Origin: Auraticoccus monumenti
GTDB taxonomy: Bacteria; Actinomycetota; Actinomycetes; Propionibacteriales; Propionibacteriaceae
Assembly: GCF_900101785.1 (NCBI RefSeq)
Contig: NZ_LT629688.1
Location: 2,666,001-2,730,000 of the forward strand
Length of the DNA stretch: 64,000 nucleotides
Direction: 5' to 3'
This document shows positions 49,642 through 58,548 of the stretch, piece after piece; position 1 is the first letter of the stretch; each line of letters begins with the position of its first letter. The notes below the pieces were generated by a model, which saw only the letters and a list, made by a program, of their open reading frames with translations, made no database searches and had not been told where the DNA came from. Made by a program: the position numbers and the translations under genes.

Positions 49642-50724
49642 TCAGGGGACGCGCGCCAGCCAGGCGGGGTCGGAGTACTTCGACCCCGCCAGCTCACCGG
49701 CCTCCTCGAGGGTGCCTTGGTCGACGTCGACCGGGTGCAGGCCGTAGCTGTCGCGGAAGTGGCTGGTCATGGCCTCGACCACGGCCTCGCGGCTCAGCCC
49801 GGTCTGGGAGCGGATCGGGTCGACCCGCTTGCCGGCGCTCACCACGCCCTTGTCCGACACCTTCTCCCGCCCGATCCGCAGGATGTCGAGCATCTTGGCC
49901 GCGTCCATGTCGTAGGACATGGTCACGTGGTGCAGCACCACCCCGCTGGCCAGCCGCTTCTGGGCGGCGCCCCCGATCTTGCCGGCCGGGGAGGTGATGT
50001 CGTTGAGCGGGACGTAGCGCGCGTCCACCCCGAGCCCGCGCAGCGCGCGCACCACCCAGGCGTCGAGGAAGGCGTAGGACTCGGCGAAGCTCAGCCCCTC
50101 GACCAGCGTCGCCGGGACGTAGAGGGAGTAGGTGATGGTGTTCCCCGGCTCGACGAACATCGCCCCGCCGCCGGACATCCGCCGCACCACCGTGGTGTCG
50201 TGACGGGCGGCGGCGGTCAGGTCGACCTCGTTGGACAGGGACTGGAACGAGCCGATGATCACCGCGTTGGAGGCCCACTGCCAGACCCGCAGGGCCGGGG
50301 CGCGCAGGCCCTCGCCCAGCTGGCGGGCGATCACCTCGTCCAGGGCCATCTGCATCGCCGGGTGCTGCGGACCGGTCTCGACCAGCTCGAAGCGGTGGTC
50401 CGACCAGCCGGTCGAGCGGCCCAGCGCCCGCAGCACGGCCAGCGCGACCGCCCGGGCGTCGAAGCCCACCAGCACCGCGGCCCCGGCGGCCCGGTCCACC
50501 ACAGCGGTCAGCTCAGCGACCGGTAGGTCGGTCGGCAGCCCGACCAGCGCCCGGCTCATCCAACCCAGCGCCTCGTCGGGCTCCAGGAAGAAGTCCCCGG
50601 AGAGGACCACCGCGGTGATCCTCCCGTCCAGCACCTCCAGGTCGGCCACCACCAGCTTCCCCTCGGTGACCTTGTACTCGCCGTGACGGCGCTCGGGACG
50701 GGTGGACGGCTGGTTCGGCTGCAC
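49642..50724 (-). CDS. lplA: lipoate-protein ligase with N-terminal accessory (LplB-like) domain
   Basis: A 360-residue ligase that activates lipoate with ATP and attaches it to E2 or GcvH lysines. Residues 15-100 (KVTEGKLVVADLEVLDGRITAVVLSGDFFLEP) resemble the accessory domain usually found at the C-terminus of LplA or as separate LplB; here it leads. The catalytic domain (about 110-345) carries RRMSGGGA (181-188) and GKIGG with Lys249. The domain order is therefore circularly permuted relative to E. coli LplA. The start lies beside the 0.8-kb repeat-rich gap. Confidence 0.85.
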   Translation of the reverse strand: MQPNQPSTRPERRHGEYKVTEGKLVVADLEVLDGRITAVVLSGDFFLEPDEALGWMSRALVGLPTDLPVAELTAVVDRAAGAAVLVGFDARAVALAVLRALGRSTGWSDHRFELVETGPQHPAMQMALDEVIARQLGEGLRAPALRVWQWASNAVIIGSFQSLSNEVDLTAAARHDTTVVRRMSGGGAMFVEPGNTITYSLYVPATLVEGLSFAESYAFLDAWVVRALRGLGVDARYVPLNDITSPAGKIGGAAQKRLASGVVLHHVTMSYDMDAAKMLDILRIGREKVSDKGVVSAGKRVDPIRSQTGLSREAVVEAMTSHFRDSYGLHPVDVDQGTLEEAGELAGSKYSDPAWLARVP

Positions 50725-51523
50725 GCCCGGACAACACTGGACCGCCGTCGCTTATGCCGACGCCCCCCTCCAGCTCACGCGGCAGCCCGTCCCTGGCCAG
50801 GCGGCGACTCGCCGCCAGACGTCGCCTCACCCGACCCCCACCCGACCCATCGGGGCCACTCGCCACCCGTGACGAGGGCAGCGCCGGCCCGGGCCCCGGC
50901 GACGAACGCGGCGACTCGCCGTCAGTCGTCGTCTCACCCGACGCCCACCCGACCCGTCGGGGCGACTCGCCACCCTTGACGACGGCAGCGCCAGCCCGGG
51001 CCCCGGCGACGAACGCGGCGACTCGCCGCCAGACGTCGCCTAATCTCACCCCCACCCGACTCGTCGGGGCCACTCGTCGCCCGTGACGACGGCAGCGCCC
51101 GCCCCGGGGCCCGGCCTGGAGCGACGGAAGTGGCGACTCGCCGCCAGTCGTCGTCTCACCCGAGGCCCACCCGACTCATCGGGGCGACTCGCCACGGCAG
51201 ACAGGGACGACCGGGCGTCGGGTGGCGGTGTCGTCCTGGGCGTCCGGGGGAGCGGCCAGGGGCTCGTCAGGACCAGCGGTACGGGACGCGGCGACTGGCC
51301 GCCGGACGTCGCCTCACCCGACCGCGACTCGACACATCGCGCCCACTCGCCACCTGCGCTCGAGGTGGCTCCGACCAGGGCGCGGACGGGCGGGGCCAGG
51401 GTCGTCGCGCGCGCCCGGTCGGCGGCACGAAGGGGCGACTCGCACCGACCACCGCCCACGCGGCTGCCGAGGACCAGCGTCAACTCGCTGGTGCCAGGCG
51501 CCCAGGTCGGCCAGCATGGCCGC
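50725..51523. other. noncoding region dominated by a minisatellite
   Basis: About 800 bases lie between the divergent lplA and SDR starts. Frames on both strands are open in places, but none has actinobacterial codon bias or a recognisable protein. The repeats occupy 50801 to about 51365; the rest (50725-50800, 51366-51523) contains only degenerate fragments such as GGGGCGACTCGC at 51432 and presumably the promoters of the flanking genes. Confidence 0.7.
50801..51365 (+). repeat. five imperfect copies of a ~107-bp minisatellite unit
   Basis: Units start at 50801, 50908, 51015, 51130 and 51288. The first two steps are exactly 107 bases, the third 115, the fourth 158 with extra sequence. Each unit opens with G(C/T)GGCGACT(C/G)GCC, itself a GGCGA-C-TCGCC palindrome in the first four copies, then a CGTCG(C/T)CTCACCCGA stretch. 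In copies 1-4 a stem CCCGA/TCGGG flanks a variable loop (CCCA, CCCG, CTCG, CTCA). Because 107 is not a multiple of three, the array cannot encode a repeated peptide. Confidence 0.8.
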
Positions 51524-52366
51524 GTGCACACCGACTCGACGCTCCCGCTGCAGGGCCGTACCGCGCTGGTCACCGGCGTCAGCCGGCACCGCGGCATCGC
51601 CTTCGCCGTCGCCTCCCGGCTGGCCCGGATGGGCGCCTCGCTGGCCCTCACCCACCACGGCGCCCACGACGCCACCCAGCCCTGGGGGGCCGACGACCAG
51701 GCCTCGGTGACCGCAGCCCTGCGAGAGCAGCTGGCTCCCGGGGCCCGGCTGGCCGAGGTGCCCGCCGACCTGGCCGACCCCGCCGCCCCGGACCGCGTCG
51801 TCGGCGAGCTGGCCGCCGAGCTCGGCCACCTGGACGCCCTGGTCTGCGTGCACGCCCGCTCCGGCGGGGACGCGGCGCTGCCCGAGCAGACCGCGGACCT
51901 GCTCGACGGGCACTGGCAGGTGAACGCCCGCTCCACGCTGCTGCTGACCCGCGCCTTCGCCGCCCAGCCCGGATTCGACCGGTGGCGGCCGGGGGAGGAG
52001 CCACCGGGTCGGGTGGTGTGGATCTCCTCGGGCCAGCACCTGGGCCCGATGCGGGAGGAGATCGCCTACACCGCCTCCAAGGGGGCGCTGCTGGGGGCGC
52101 TGAGGTCGGTGGCCGACCACCTGCTGGAGCGGGGCATCGTGGTGAACGCGGTCAACCCCGGCCCGGTCAACACCGGCTACCTGGACGTCGAGGGCGGGGA
52201 CCGGAGCGCGGAGGTGATCACCCAGGTGGCAAGTGCCTTCCCCACCGGCCGGATGGGTGAACCCGACGACCCGGCCCGGCTGATCGCCTGGCTGGTCAGC
52301 GACGAGGGGCGCTGGGTGGTCGGCCAGGTGCTCGACACCGAGGGCGGCTTCCGGCGCTGGGCGTGA
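51524..52366 (+). CDS. SDR family oxidoreductase
   Basis: A 280-residue short-chain dehydrogenase with a modified cofactor loop TGVSRHRGIA (17-26), in place of TGxxxGxG, a form known in a FabG/YgfF-like subgroup. The active site is SS (168-169) and YTASK (182-186), followed by NAVNPGPVNTGYLD and a C-terminal GQVLDTEGGF. The start is taken at GTG 51524 just before the first strand; a GTG 33 bases upstream is an alternative. Substrate is unknown. It is the first gene after the minisatellite, which may contain its promoter. Confidence 0.82.
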   Translation: MHTDSTLPLQGRTALVTGVSRHRGIAFAVASRLARMGASLALTHHGAHDATQPWGADDQASVTAALREQLAPGARLAEVPADLADPAAPDRVVGELAAELGHLDALVCVHARSGGDAALPEQTADLLDGHWQVNARSTLLLTRAFAAQPGFDRWRPGEEPPGRVVWISSGQHLGPMREEIAYTASKGALLGALRSVADHLLERGIVVNAVNPGPVNTGYLDVEGGDRSAEVITQVASAFPTGRMGEPDDPARLIAWLVSDEGRWVVGQVLDTEGGFRRWA

Positions 52367-52480
52367 GCGGCCCAGCACGTCCGGACGGGACCGGGGCCCC
52401 GCTGGCGTAGGATCGGACGGTCCCTGTCCGGAGGGGCCGAGGGGGAGACCCTGGCGGCCCTGCGACCCGAGGCTCGTGAA

Positions 52481-54226
52481 TTGACCAAGAAGAGCACTGC
52501 TGCGACGTCCACGTCACGGCCGAAGCGCAGCCGCGCCCTGGTGGTGGGGGTGGCTGTGGCCACCGTCGTGCTGGTGCTGGGCGCGGTCTACGTCGCGGGC
52601 TACCTGCTCGCCGGTGACCGCGCACCGCGCAACGCCTCGGTCGGCGGGGTGCCCATCGGCGGGCTCCCCCGCGAGGAGGCCGTGGCCACGCTGGAGGAGC
52701 AGCTCGCCCCCCGGGCCGACGCCCCCATCACGCTCAGCGCCGGGGACACCGTCGAGGAGCTGCTGCCGGAGGAGGTCGGGCTGTCGATCGACAGCGCCGC
52801 GTCCGTCGAGGAGTCCGGGGCCGGACGGTCCTGGGACCCCACCCAGATCTGGCAGGTGCTGACCGGGGGCAGCGAGCGCGAGCCGGTGACCCGGGTCGAC
52901 GAGGCCCGCGTGGCCGAGGCCGTCGCCGCCTTCGCCGAGGGGGCCGACGGCGAGCCGGAGGACGCCACCCTGGCCTACGAGGGCACCGAGGTGCAGGTGG
53001 AGGAGGCCAGCACCGGGGTGACCGTGGACCAGCAGGCCACCGTGGAGCAGCTGGTGGAGGCCTACCCGCGCAGCACCACCGTGGAGGCCACCGCCGAGGT
53101 GACCCAGCCCGACGTCACCACCGAGGAGGCCGAGCAGGTGGCCGAGGAGGTGGCCGAGCCCGCGGTCAGCGCGCCCGTGGAGGTGGAGGCCGGTGACGCC
53201 GGCACCTTCGAGGTCAGCCCCGAGAGCATCGCCGCGGCCACCACCTTCGAGGTCGCCGAGGGCGGCTACGTGGCCCGCTACGACGCGGAGAAGCTGCTGG
53301 AGGGGAACGAGGAGGCCGTCGAGGAGCTCGACACCACCAGGGCCAAGGACGCCTACTGGACCCTCGAGGGCGGCACACCCGAGCTGGTCGAGGCCGTCGA
53401 CGGCACCTCCGTCGGCGCGGACGCGCTGCTCGAGGCCGTCCGCCCGGTGCTGACCACGTCCGGCTCGGAGCGGAAGGCCTCGGTCGAGCTGACCGAGAAG
53501 AAGGCCGAGTTCACCACCGAGGACGCCGAGAAGGCGAAGGTCACCGAGGTGACCGGTGAGTTCACCACCCGCTTCCCGGTCGCGAACGGCGGTGAGTACC
53601 GCAACACCAACCTGGGTCAGGTGGCCAAGCGGATCGACGGCTACTGGTTGGCCCCCGGCGAGACGTTCTCGATGAACGGCGTGGTGGGCGAGCGGTCGGC
53701 CGAGAACGGCTTCGTCGACGGCTACGTCATCCAGGGCGGGGTGCTCAAGAAGGAGTCCGGCGGCGGGGTCTCCCAGGGTGCCACCACCATCTTCAACGCC
53801 GCCTTCTTCGCCGGTCTCGAGGACGTCGAGCACCACCCCCACACGCTCTACTTCCCCCGCTACCCACCGGGCCGTGAGGCGACGGTCTACTACGGGTCGC
53901 TGGACCTGCGGTTCAAGAACGACACGCCCTACGGCGTGGTGATCGAGGCCGACCGGGTGCCTGGCTCGGGCAGCAAGCAGGGCTCGCTGACCGTCAAGAT
54001 CTGGTCCACGCCGGTCTACGACGAGATCCGCTCCCCGGACCCGGAGAAGTCCGACTTCACCTCCGGCCGCCGGCTGGAGAGCGACGACCCCGAGTGCGAG
54101 TACCAGGCACCCATCCAGGGCTTCACCGCCGACTTCCACCGCGCCTTCATCCAGGACGGCAAGGAGGTCAAGCGTGAGAACTACACCTGGACCTACGACC
54201 CCGGGGACGAGATCGTCTGCGAGTAG
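52481..54226 (+). CDS. VanW family membrane-anchored protein
   Basis: A 581-residue protein: short basic cytoplasmic end, one membrane helix (about 19-42), two repeated YoaR-like/PG_binding_4 domains (about 50-215 and 215-385), then a VanW domain (about 390-540) with the family stretches FSMNGVVGERSAENGFVDGYVIQGG, GGGVSQGATTIFNAAFFAGL and HHPHTLYFPRYPPGREATV. It ends with two cysteines that could pair. VanW proteins are cell-envelope proteins of unsettled role. The start is TTG with GAGG upstream. Glu and Ala dominate the middle region. Confidence 0.85.
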   Translation: MTKKSTAATSTSRPKRSRALVVGVAVATVVLVLGAVYVAGYLLAGDRAPRNASVGGVPIGGLPREEAVATLEEQLAPRADAPITLSAGDTVEELLPEEVGLSIDSAASVEESGAGRSWDPTQIWQVLTGGSEREPVTRVDEARVAEAVAAFAEGADGEPEDATLAYEGTEVQVEEASTGVTVDQQATVEQLVEAYPRSTTVEATAEVTQPDVTTEEAEQVAEEVAEPAVSAPVEVEAGDAGTFEVSPESIAAATTFEVAEGGYVARYDAEKLLEGNEEAVEELDTTRAKDAYWTLEGGTPELVEAVDGTSVGADALLEAVRPVLTTSGSERKASVELTEKKAEFTTEDAEKAKVTEVTGEFTTRFPVANGGEYRNTNLGQVAKRIDGYWLAPGETFSMNGVVGERSAENGFVDGYVIQGGVLKKESGGGVSQGATTIFNAAFFAGLEDVEHHPHTLYFPRYPPGREATVYYGSLDLRFKNDTPYGVVIEADRVPGSGSKQGSLTVKIWSTPVYDEIRSPDPEKSDFTSGRRLESDDPECEYQAPIQGFTADFHRAFIQDGKEVKRENYTWTYDPGDEIVCE

Positions 54227-54325
54227 GGCGCAGGTGGACCTTCGCTGCACCGCCGGTGGAGCGGGGTCCATACTGGACGGAGCCGCCACGGCGGTCACAG
54301 CACACGCACCAGAGGAGAATCAACA

Positions 54326-54652
54326 GTGACGTACGTCATCGCGCAGCCCTGTGTGGACCTGAAGGACCGTGCCTGCGTCGAGGAGTGCCCGGTTGACTGC
54401 ATCTACGAGGGCAACCGGATGCTGTACATCCACCCCGAGGAGTGCGTGGACTGCGGCGCGTGCGAACCGGTCTGCCCGGTGGAGGCCATCTTCTACGAGG
54501 ACGACACCCCCGAGGAGTGGAAGGACTACTACGACGCCAACGTCAAGTTCTTCGACGGCCTCGGGATGCCCGGTGGGGCGGCCAAGATGGGTCCGATCGA
54601 CAAGGACCACCCGCTGATCGAGGCGCTGCCGCCGCAGGAGCACGATGAGTGA
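54326..54652 (+). CDS. fdxA: 7Fe ferredoxin
   Basis: A 108-residue [3Fe-4S][4Fe-4S] ferredoxin. Cys9, Cys17 and Cys50 should hold the three-iron cluster and Cys21, Cys40, Cys43 and Cys46 the four-iron cluster, with Cys25 as the non-ligand cysteine; this is the Azotobacter FdI pattern. The C-terminal tail EEWKDYYDANVKFFDGLGMPGGAAKMG is typical of actinobacterial FdxA/FdxC. The start is GTG preceded by GAGGAG. It is followed directly by dapC, an order common in actinobacteria. Electron partner unknown. Confidence 0.93.
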   Translation: MTYVIAQPCVDLKDRACVEECPVDCIYEGNRMLYIHPEECVDCGACEPVCPVEAIFYEDDTPEEWKDYYDANVKFFDGLGMPGGAAKMGPIDKDHPLIEALPPQEHDE

Positions 54653-54685
54653 GCCCCGCGACCGCGGCGTGACGTCCCCTCCCGC

Positions 54686-55798
54686 GTGAGCGGGAGCCTC
54701 GCCACCGGCCTGCCGGACTTCCCCTGGGACTCCCTGGCCGGGGCCGCCGCCACCGCACGCTCCCACCCGGACGGTCTGGTCGACCTGTCGGTGGGCACAC
54801 CCGTGGACCGCACGCCCGCGCTGGCGCGCGAGGCGCTGGCCGCTGCCGCCGACGCACCCGGGTACCCGCAGACGGCGGGGACTCCGGAGCTGCGGCGGGC
54901 GATGGCCGGCTGGGCCGCCCGTCGCTGGGGCGTCCAGGGGCTGTCCCCGGAGGCCTGCCTGCCGGTGATCGGCACCAAGGAGCTGGTGGGCTGGCTGCCG
55001 ACCCTGCTCGGTGCGGGCACCGGGGACGCACCGCGCACCGTGGTCTTCCCCGAGGCTGCCTACCCCACGTACAAGGTGGGCGCGCTGGTCGCCGGGGCCA
55101 CCGCGGTCGCCGCGGACGACCCCGACCGGCTGGGGGACCTGCGTCCCGGGCTGGTCTGGATCAACTCCCCGTCCAACCCGACCGGTGCCGTGATGGCTCC
55201 GGAGCGGATGCGCGCCTGGGTCGAGTGGTGCCGCGAGCGGGGGGCCGTGCTGGCCTCCGACGAGTGCTACGGCGAGCTCGGCTGGGACGCCGAGCCGGTC
55301 TCGGTGCTGCACCCCGACGTGTGCGGCGGTGACCACACCGGGCTGCTGGCGGTGCACTCGCTCTCCAAGCGCTCCAACCTGGCCGGCTACCGCGCCGGGT
55401 TCGTGCTGGGCGACGCCGCCCTGGTCGCCTCGCTACTGGCCGTGCGCAAGCACCTGGGGATGATCGTGCCGGCCCCGGTCCAGGCCGCGATGACCGCGCT
55501 GCTCGACGACGACACCGAGATCGAGGCCCAGCGCGAGCGCTACCGGGCCCGGCGGGCCGTGCTGCGCCCCGCCCTCGAGGCCGCCGGGTTCACCGTCGAC
55601 CACTCCGAGGGCGGTCTTTACCTCTGGGCCACCCGCGGCGAGCCCTGCCGCGACACGGTGGACTGGCTGGCCGGGCGGGGCGTCCTGGTCGCGCCGGGTG
55701 ACTTCTACGGCGAGCCGGAGGTGACCGGGCGGCACGTCCGGATGGCCCTCACCGCCACCGACGAGCGCATCGCCGCCGCGGCCTCCCGGCTGGCCTGA
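54686..55798 (+). CDS. dapC: succinyldiaminopimelate transaminase DapC
   Basis: A 370-residue fold-type I aminotransferase for the lysine/diaminopimelate succinylase pathway, converting N-succinyl-2-amino-6-oxopimelate with glutamate. Landmarks: SPSNPTG (161-167), DECYGELG (192-199), and the PLP lysine Lys228 in HSLSKRSNLAGYRAGF. The start is GTG. Position next to fdxA and within 7 kb of dapD and dapE supports the DapC assignment over a generic class I aminotransferase. Confidence 0.9.
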   Translation: MSGSLATGLPDFPWDSLAGAAATARSHPDGLVDLSVGTPVDRTPALAREALAAAADAPGYPQTAGTPELRRAMAGWAARRWGVQGLSPEACLPVIGTKELVGWLPTLLGAGTGDAPRTVVFPEAAYPTYKVGALVAGATAVAADDPDRLGDLRPGLVWINSPSNPTGAVMAPERMRAWVEWCRERGAVLASDECYGELGWDAEPVSVLHPDVCGGDHTGLLAVHSLSKRSNLAGYRAGFVLGDAALVASLLAVRKHLGMIVPAPVQAAMTALLDDDTEIEAQRERYRARRAVLRPALEAAGFTVDHSEGGLYLWATRGEPCRDTVDWLAGRGVLVAPGDFYGEPEVTGRHVRMALTATDERIAAAASRLA

Positions 55799-55822
55799 GG
55801 CTCCTCGCGGCAGGCGCTCTGC

Positions 55823-56527
55823 TCAGTCCCCGGCCGGGTGGCGGGGGAGCGTGGCCTCCACCCCGTAGAGGTGCACCTCCATCCAGCTGCGGGCCCGGTC
55901 CGGGGCGCGCTCGGCCAGGGCGGCGAGGATGGCCTCGTGCTCGTGGTGGGTGGCGTGCAGCCGGGGGGAGTTGAACAGGGCCGCCCAGCGGGTTCCCACG
56001 GTGGGGGCGCTGATGGCGTCGATCAGGGCCGACAGCACCGGGTTGCCGGCCAGGTTGGCGATCATCCGGTGGAACTCCAGGTCGGCCTGCAGCATGACCT
56101 CGTGCTCGGGCGGGTCGGCGGCGATGGCCGCCGCGGCCCGGTCCAGCACGGCCCGGCCGCGCTCGGTGTCGGCGTCGGTGAACCGGCTCGCCGCCTGTCC
56201 GACCGCCTCCACCTCCAGCACCCGACGGACCTGGTGGGCGTGCACGGCCGAGGGCCCGGCCTGGAGCTTGACCCAGAACCCGAGGCCGCCCAGCAGCCGG
56301 TCCGGCGACAGCGTGGTGACGAAGGTGCCGGCCCCCTGGCGGGTCTCCAGCACCCCCAGCGCGGACAGGGCCCGGACGGCCTCGCGGAGCGATCCGCGGG
56401 AGACCCCGAGCTGCTCGGCCAGGTCCTTCTCGACCGGCAGCCGCTGGCCGGGACCGAGCCGGCCGTCGAGGATCATCTGCTGGACGGCGTCGACCACCAC
56501 ATCGGTCTGCGACCTCGGCTCATTCAT
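55823..56527 (-). CDS. FadR-subfamily GntR transcriptional regulator
   Basis: A 234-residue regulator: winged helix at about 8-70 (LPVEKDLAEQLGVSRGSLREAVRALSALGVLETRQGAGTFV) and an all-helical FCD effector domain (85-225), with metal-binding histidines in ADLEFHRMIANLAGN and HHEHEAI. The start is ATG 56527. It is divergent from the sugar-acid cassette and almost surely regulates it; FCD regulators usually respond to acids such as uronates or aldonates. Its binding site was not identified in the 125-base gap. Confidence 0.9.
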   Translation of the reverse strand: MNEPRSQTDVVVDAVQQMILDGRLGPGQRLPVEKDLAEQLGVSRGSLREAVRALSALGVLETRQGAGTFVTTLSPDRLLGGLGFWVKLQAGPSAVHAHQVRRVLEVEAVGQAASRFTDADTERGRAVLDRAAAAIAADPPEHEVMLQADLEFHRMIANLAGNPVLSALIDAISAPTVGTRWAALFNSPRLHATHHEHEAILAALAERAPDRARSWMEVHLYGVEATLPRHPAGD

Positions 56528-56652
56528 CGGACCAGTGTGGAGCACGGGCGCCCATCTCACTAGGGTGATGCCAGCGGTGGACGCAGTCCGACCCACCGGG
56601 GCCCGGGCAGAAGTCCAACCACCGCGGCCGTGACGTCGAGCGAAGGAGCCAC

Positions 56653-57519
56653 GTGGAGGTCGTCGACACCCACCTGCACCTGTGGGACCCGTCCGTGCTC
56701 GACTACCCGTGGCTGGCCGGTCTGGGTGCCCTGGAGGAGCCGCACCGCGTCGAGCGGGCGGCCGCCGCGGTGCCGGCCACCGCGTCGGTGGTGGTGCAGG
56801 CCGAGTCCCGTCCCGACCAGGCCCTGGCCGAGGTGGTCTGGGTCGAGGAGCAGGCCGCCGCCGGACGCCCGCTGGGGGTGGACGTGGTCGCCGTCGTGGC
56901 CGCGGCCCCGGTGGACTCCCCGGGGCTGGCCGACCACCTGGACCGGCTGGCCGAGCACCCGCTGGTCACCGGGGTGCGCCGGCTGCTGCAGGCCGAGCCC
57001 GCGGGCGCCGTGGTCGGTGAGGCGATGGCCGACGGGCTGCGGCTGGTGGGGGAGCGGGGCCTGACCTTCGACGTCTGCGTCCGCTCCGACCAGCTCGACG
57101 AGGTCACCGAGCTGGTCCGCCGGGCGCCCGGGACGCGGTGCGTGCTGGACCACCTCGGTAAGCCGCCGCTGCGCGAGCCCGGCTCCCGCGAGTCCTGGGC
57201 GCGCGCGCTGGAGACGCTGGCCGCCGCCTCGCCCGACCTCGTGCTCAAGCTCTCGGGTCTGGGCGCCGAGGCCGACCCCGACGGACCGCTGGCCGAGCAG
57301 GCGCTGTGGTTCCTCCGCCGGGGGGTGGAGGTCTTCGGCGCCGGGCGCTGCATGATCGGCTCTGACTGGCCGGTCTCCGCGCAGGGTCGCGGTGCCGGCT
57401 ACGACTGGACGAGCTGGGTGGCGCTGGTGCGGGAGGCCTGCGCCGGCGCCAGCACCGAGGAGTGGGCGGCGGTCAGCACCGGCACCGCCCGACGCACCTA
57501 CCTGGGAGGGGCAGCATGA
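56653..57519 (+). CDS. amidohydrolase-2 family lactonase (L-fuconolactonase-like)
   Basis: A 288-residue TIM-barrel metal hydrolase. It opens with VDTHLHLWDP (HxH at His7 and His9) and has DHLGKPP and IGSDWPVS, the layout of COG3618 lactonases that hydrolyse L-fuconolactone, L-rhamnonolactone or 2-pyrone-type lactones. AAGGAG precedes GTG 56653. The stop overlaps the aldo/keto reductase start. As the sugar dehydrogenase product is a lactone, this enzyme would make the aldonate. Confidence 0.85.
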   Translation: MEVVDTHLHLWDPSVLDYPWLAGLGALEEPHRVERAAAAVPATASVVVQAESRPDQALAEVVWVEEQAAAGRPLGVDVVAVVAAAPVDSPGLADHLDRLAEHPLVTGVRRLLQAEPAGAVVGEAMADGLRLVGERGLTFDVCVRSDQLDEVTELVRRAPGTRCVLDHLGKPPLREPGSRESWARALETLAAASPDLVLKLSGLGAEADPDGPLAEQALWFLRRGVEVFGAGRCMIGSDWPVSAQGRGAGYDWTSWVALVREACAGASTEEWAAVSTGTARRTYLGGAA

Positions 57520-58490
57520 GCACCGGATCACGGCTCGCGGCACGAGGGGTCCGGCTGAGCCGGGTCGCGCTGGGCACCGCCCAGCTGGGGAACCTGTACC
57601 GCGGGCTCAGCGACGAGGAGGCCACGGCCACCGTGCTGGAGGCGTGGCGCGGTGGCGTCCGCTACGTCGACACGGCCCCGCACTACGGGCTCGGGCTGTC
57701 CGAGCGCCGGGTGGGGGCGGCCCTGCAGGGGCTGCCGCGCGAGGAGGTGGTGGTCTCCAGCAAGGTCGGTCGCCTGATCCGACCCAACCCGCGGCCCGCC
57801 GAGCGCGACGACGACATCTTCGAGGTGCCGGGTGACGTGGTGCGGGTGCAGGACTACAGCGCCGCAGGGGTGCGCCGCAGCGTCGAGGAGTCGCTGCAGC
57901 GGATGGGGCTGGACCGCCTCGACATCGCCTACGTCCACGACGCCGACGACCACCTGGAGCAGGCGCTGACCCAGGCCGCACCGGAGATGTCGCGGATGCG
58001 CGACGAGGGGCTGTTCCGGGCCTGGGGTGCGGGCATGAACCAGGCCCCGGCGCTGGAGCGCTTCGCCACCGAGACCGACGCGGAGGTGGTGATGATGGCC
58101 GGCCGGCACACGCTGCTGAACCAGTCCGCCGGGTCGCTGTTCGAGGCCTGCCGCCGCACCGGCGTCGCGGTGGTGGCCGTCGGGGTGTTCAACTCCGGGG
58201 TGCTGGCCGAGGAGGAGCCGTCGGAGGACGCCTACTTCGACTACCACCGGGCGCCGGCCGACGTCCTGGAGCGGGCCCGGGCGATCGCCCGGGTCTGCCG
58301 CGAGCACGGGACCACGCTGCCGGCGGCCGCCATCGCCTACCCGCTGCGGGAGCCGGCGGTGGTCAGCGTCGCGCTCGGGGCCCAGTCCGCGGAGCAGGTG
58401 CGGGAGAACCTGGCCCGCGCGGAGGCGCAGGTCCCGGACGAGCTGTTCGACGCGCTGGCCGCGCAGGGCCTGGTGCCCGCCCGCGGCTGA
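57516..58490 (+). CDS. aldo/keto reductase (L-fucose/galactose dehydrogenase-like)
   Basis: A 324-residue aldo/keto reductase. The tetrad is visible: Asp52 and Tyr57 (VDTAPHYGLG), Lys83 (SSKVGRL) and His141 (AYVHDADDH). The DTAPHYGLGLSERRVG segment and overall length match AKRs acting as L-fucose or D-threo-aldose 1-dehydrogenases. GGGAGGGG sits just before ATG 57516, which overlaps the lactonase stop. The first pathway step, sugar to lactone, is the likely job. Confidence 0.87.
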   Translation: MSTGSRLAARGVRLSRVALGTAQLGNLYRGLSDEEATATVLEAWRGGVRYVDTAPHYGLGLSERRVGAALQGLPREEVVVSSKVGRLIRPNPRPAERDDDIFEVPGDVVRVQDYSAAGVRRSVEESLQRMGLDRLDIAYVHDADDHLEQALTQAAPEMSRMRDEGLFRAWGAGMNQAPALERFATETDAEVVMMAGRHTLLNQSAGSLFEACRRTGVAVVAVGVFNSGVLAEEEPSEDAYFDYHRAPADVLERARAIARVCREHGTTLPAAAIAYPLREPAVVSVALGAQSAEQVRENLARAEAQVPDELFDALAAQGLVPARG

Positions 58491-58548
58491 GCCGCCACCA
58501 CCCGTCGCGGCCACCCGGTCACGGCGGAGACGACGACGAGGGAGAACG

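Noticed and set aside
50754-51086. A repeated-peptide gene across the minisatellite (product with recurring ATRRQ-like stretches)
   Set aside because: The 107-base period shifts the frame in every unit, there is no ribosome site, and composition does not match real genes in the window.
50801-51365. CRISPR array
   Set aside because: Units are about 107 bases, imperfect and contiguous; there are no short identical repeats with unique spacers and no cas genes.
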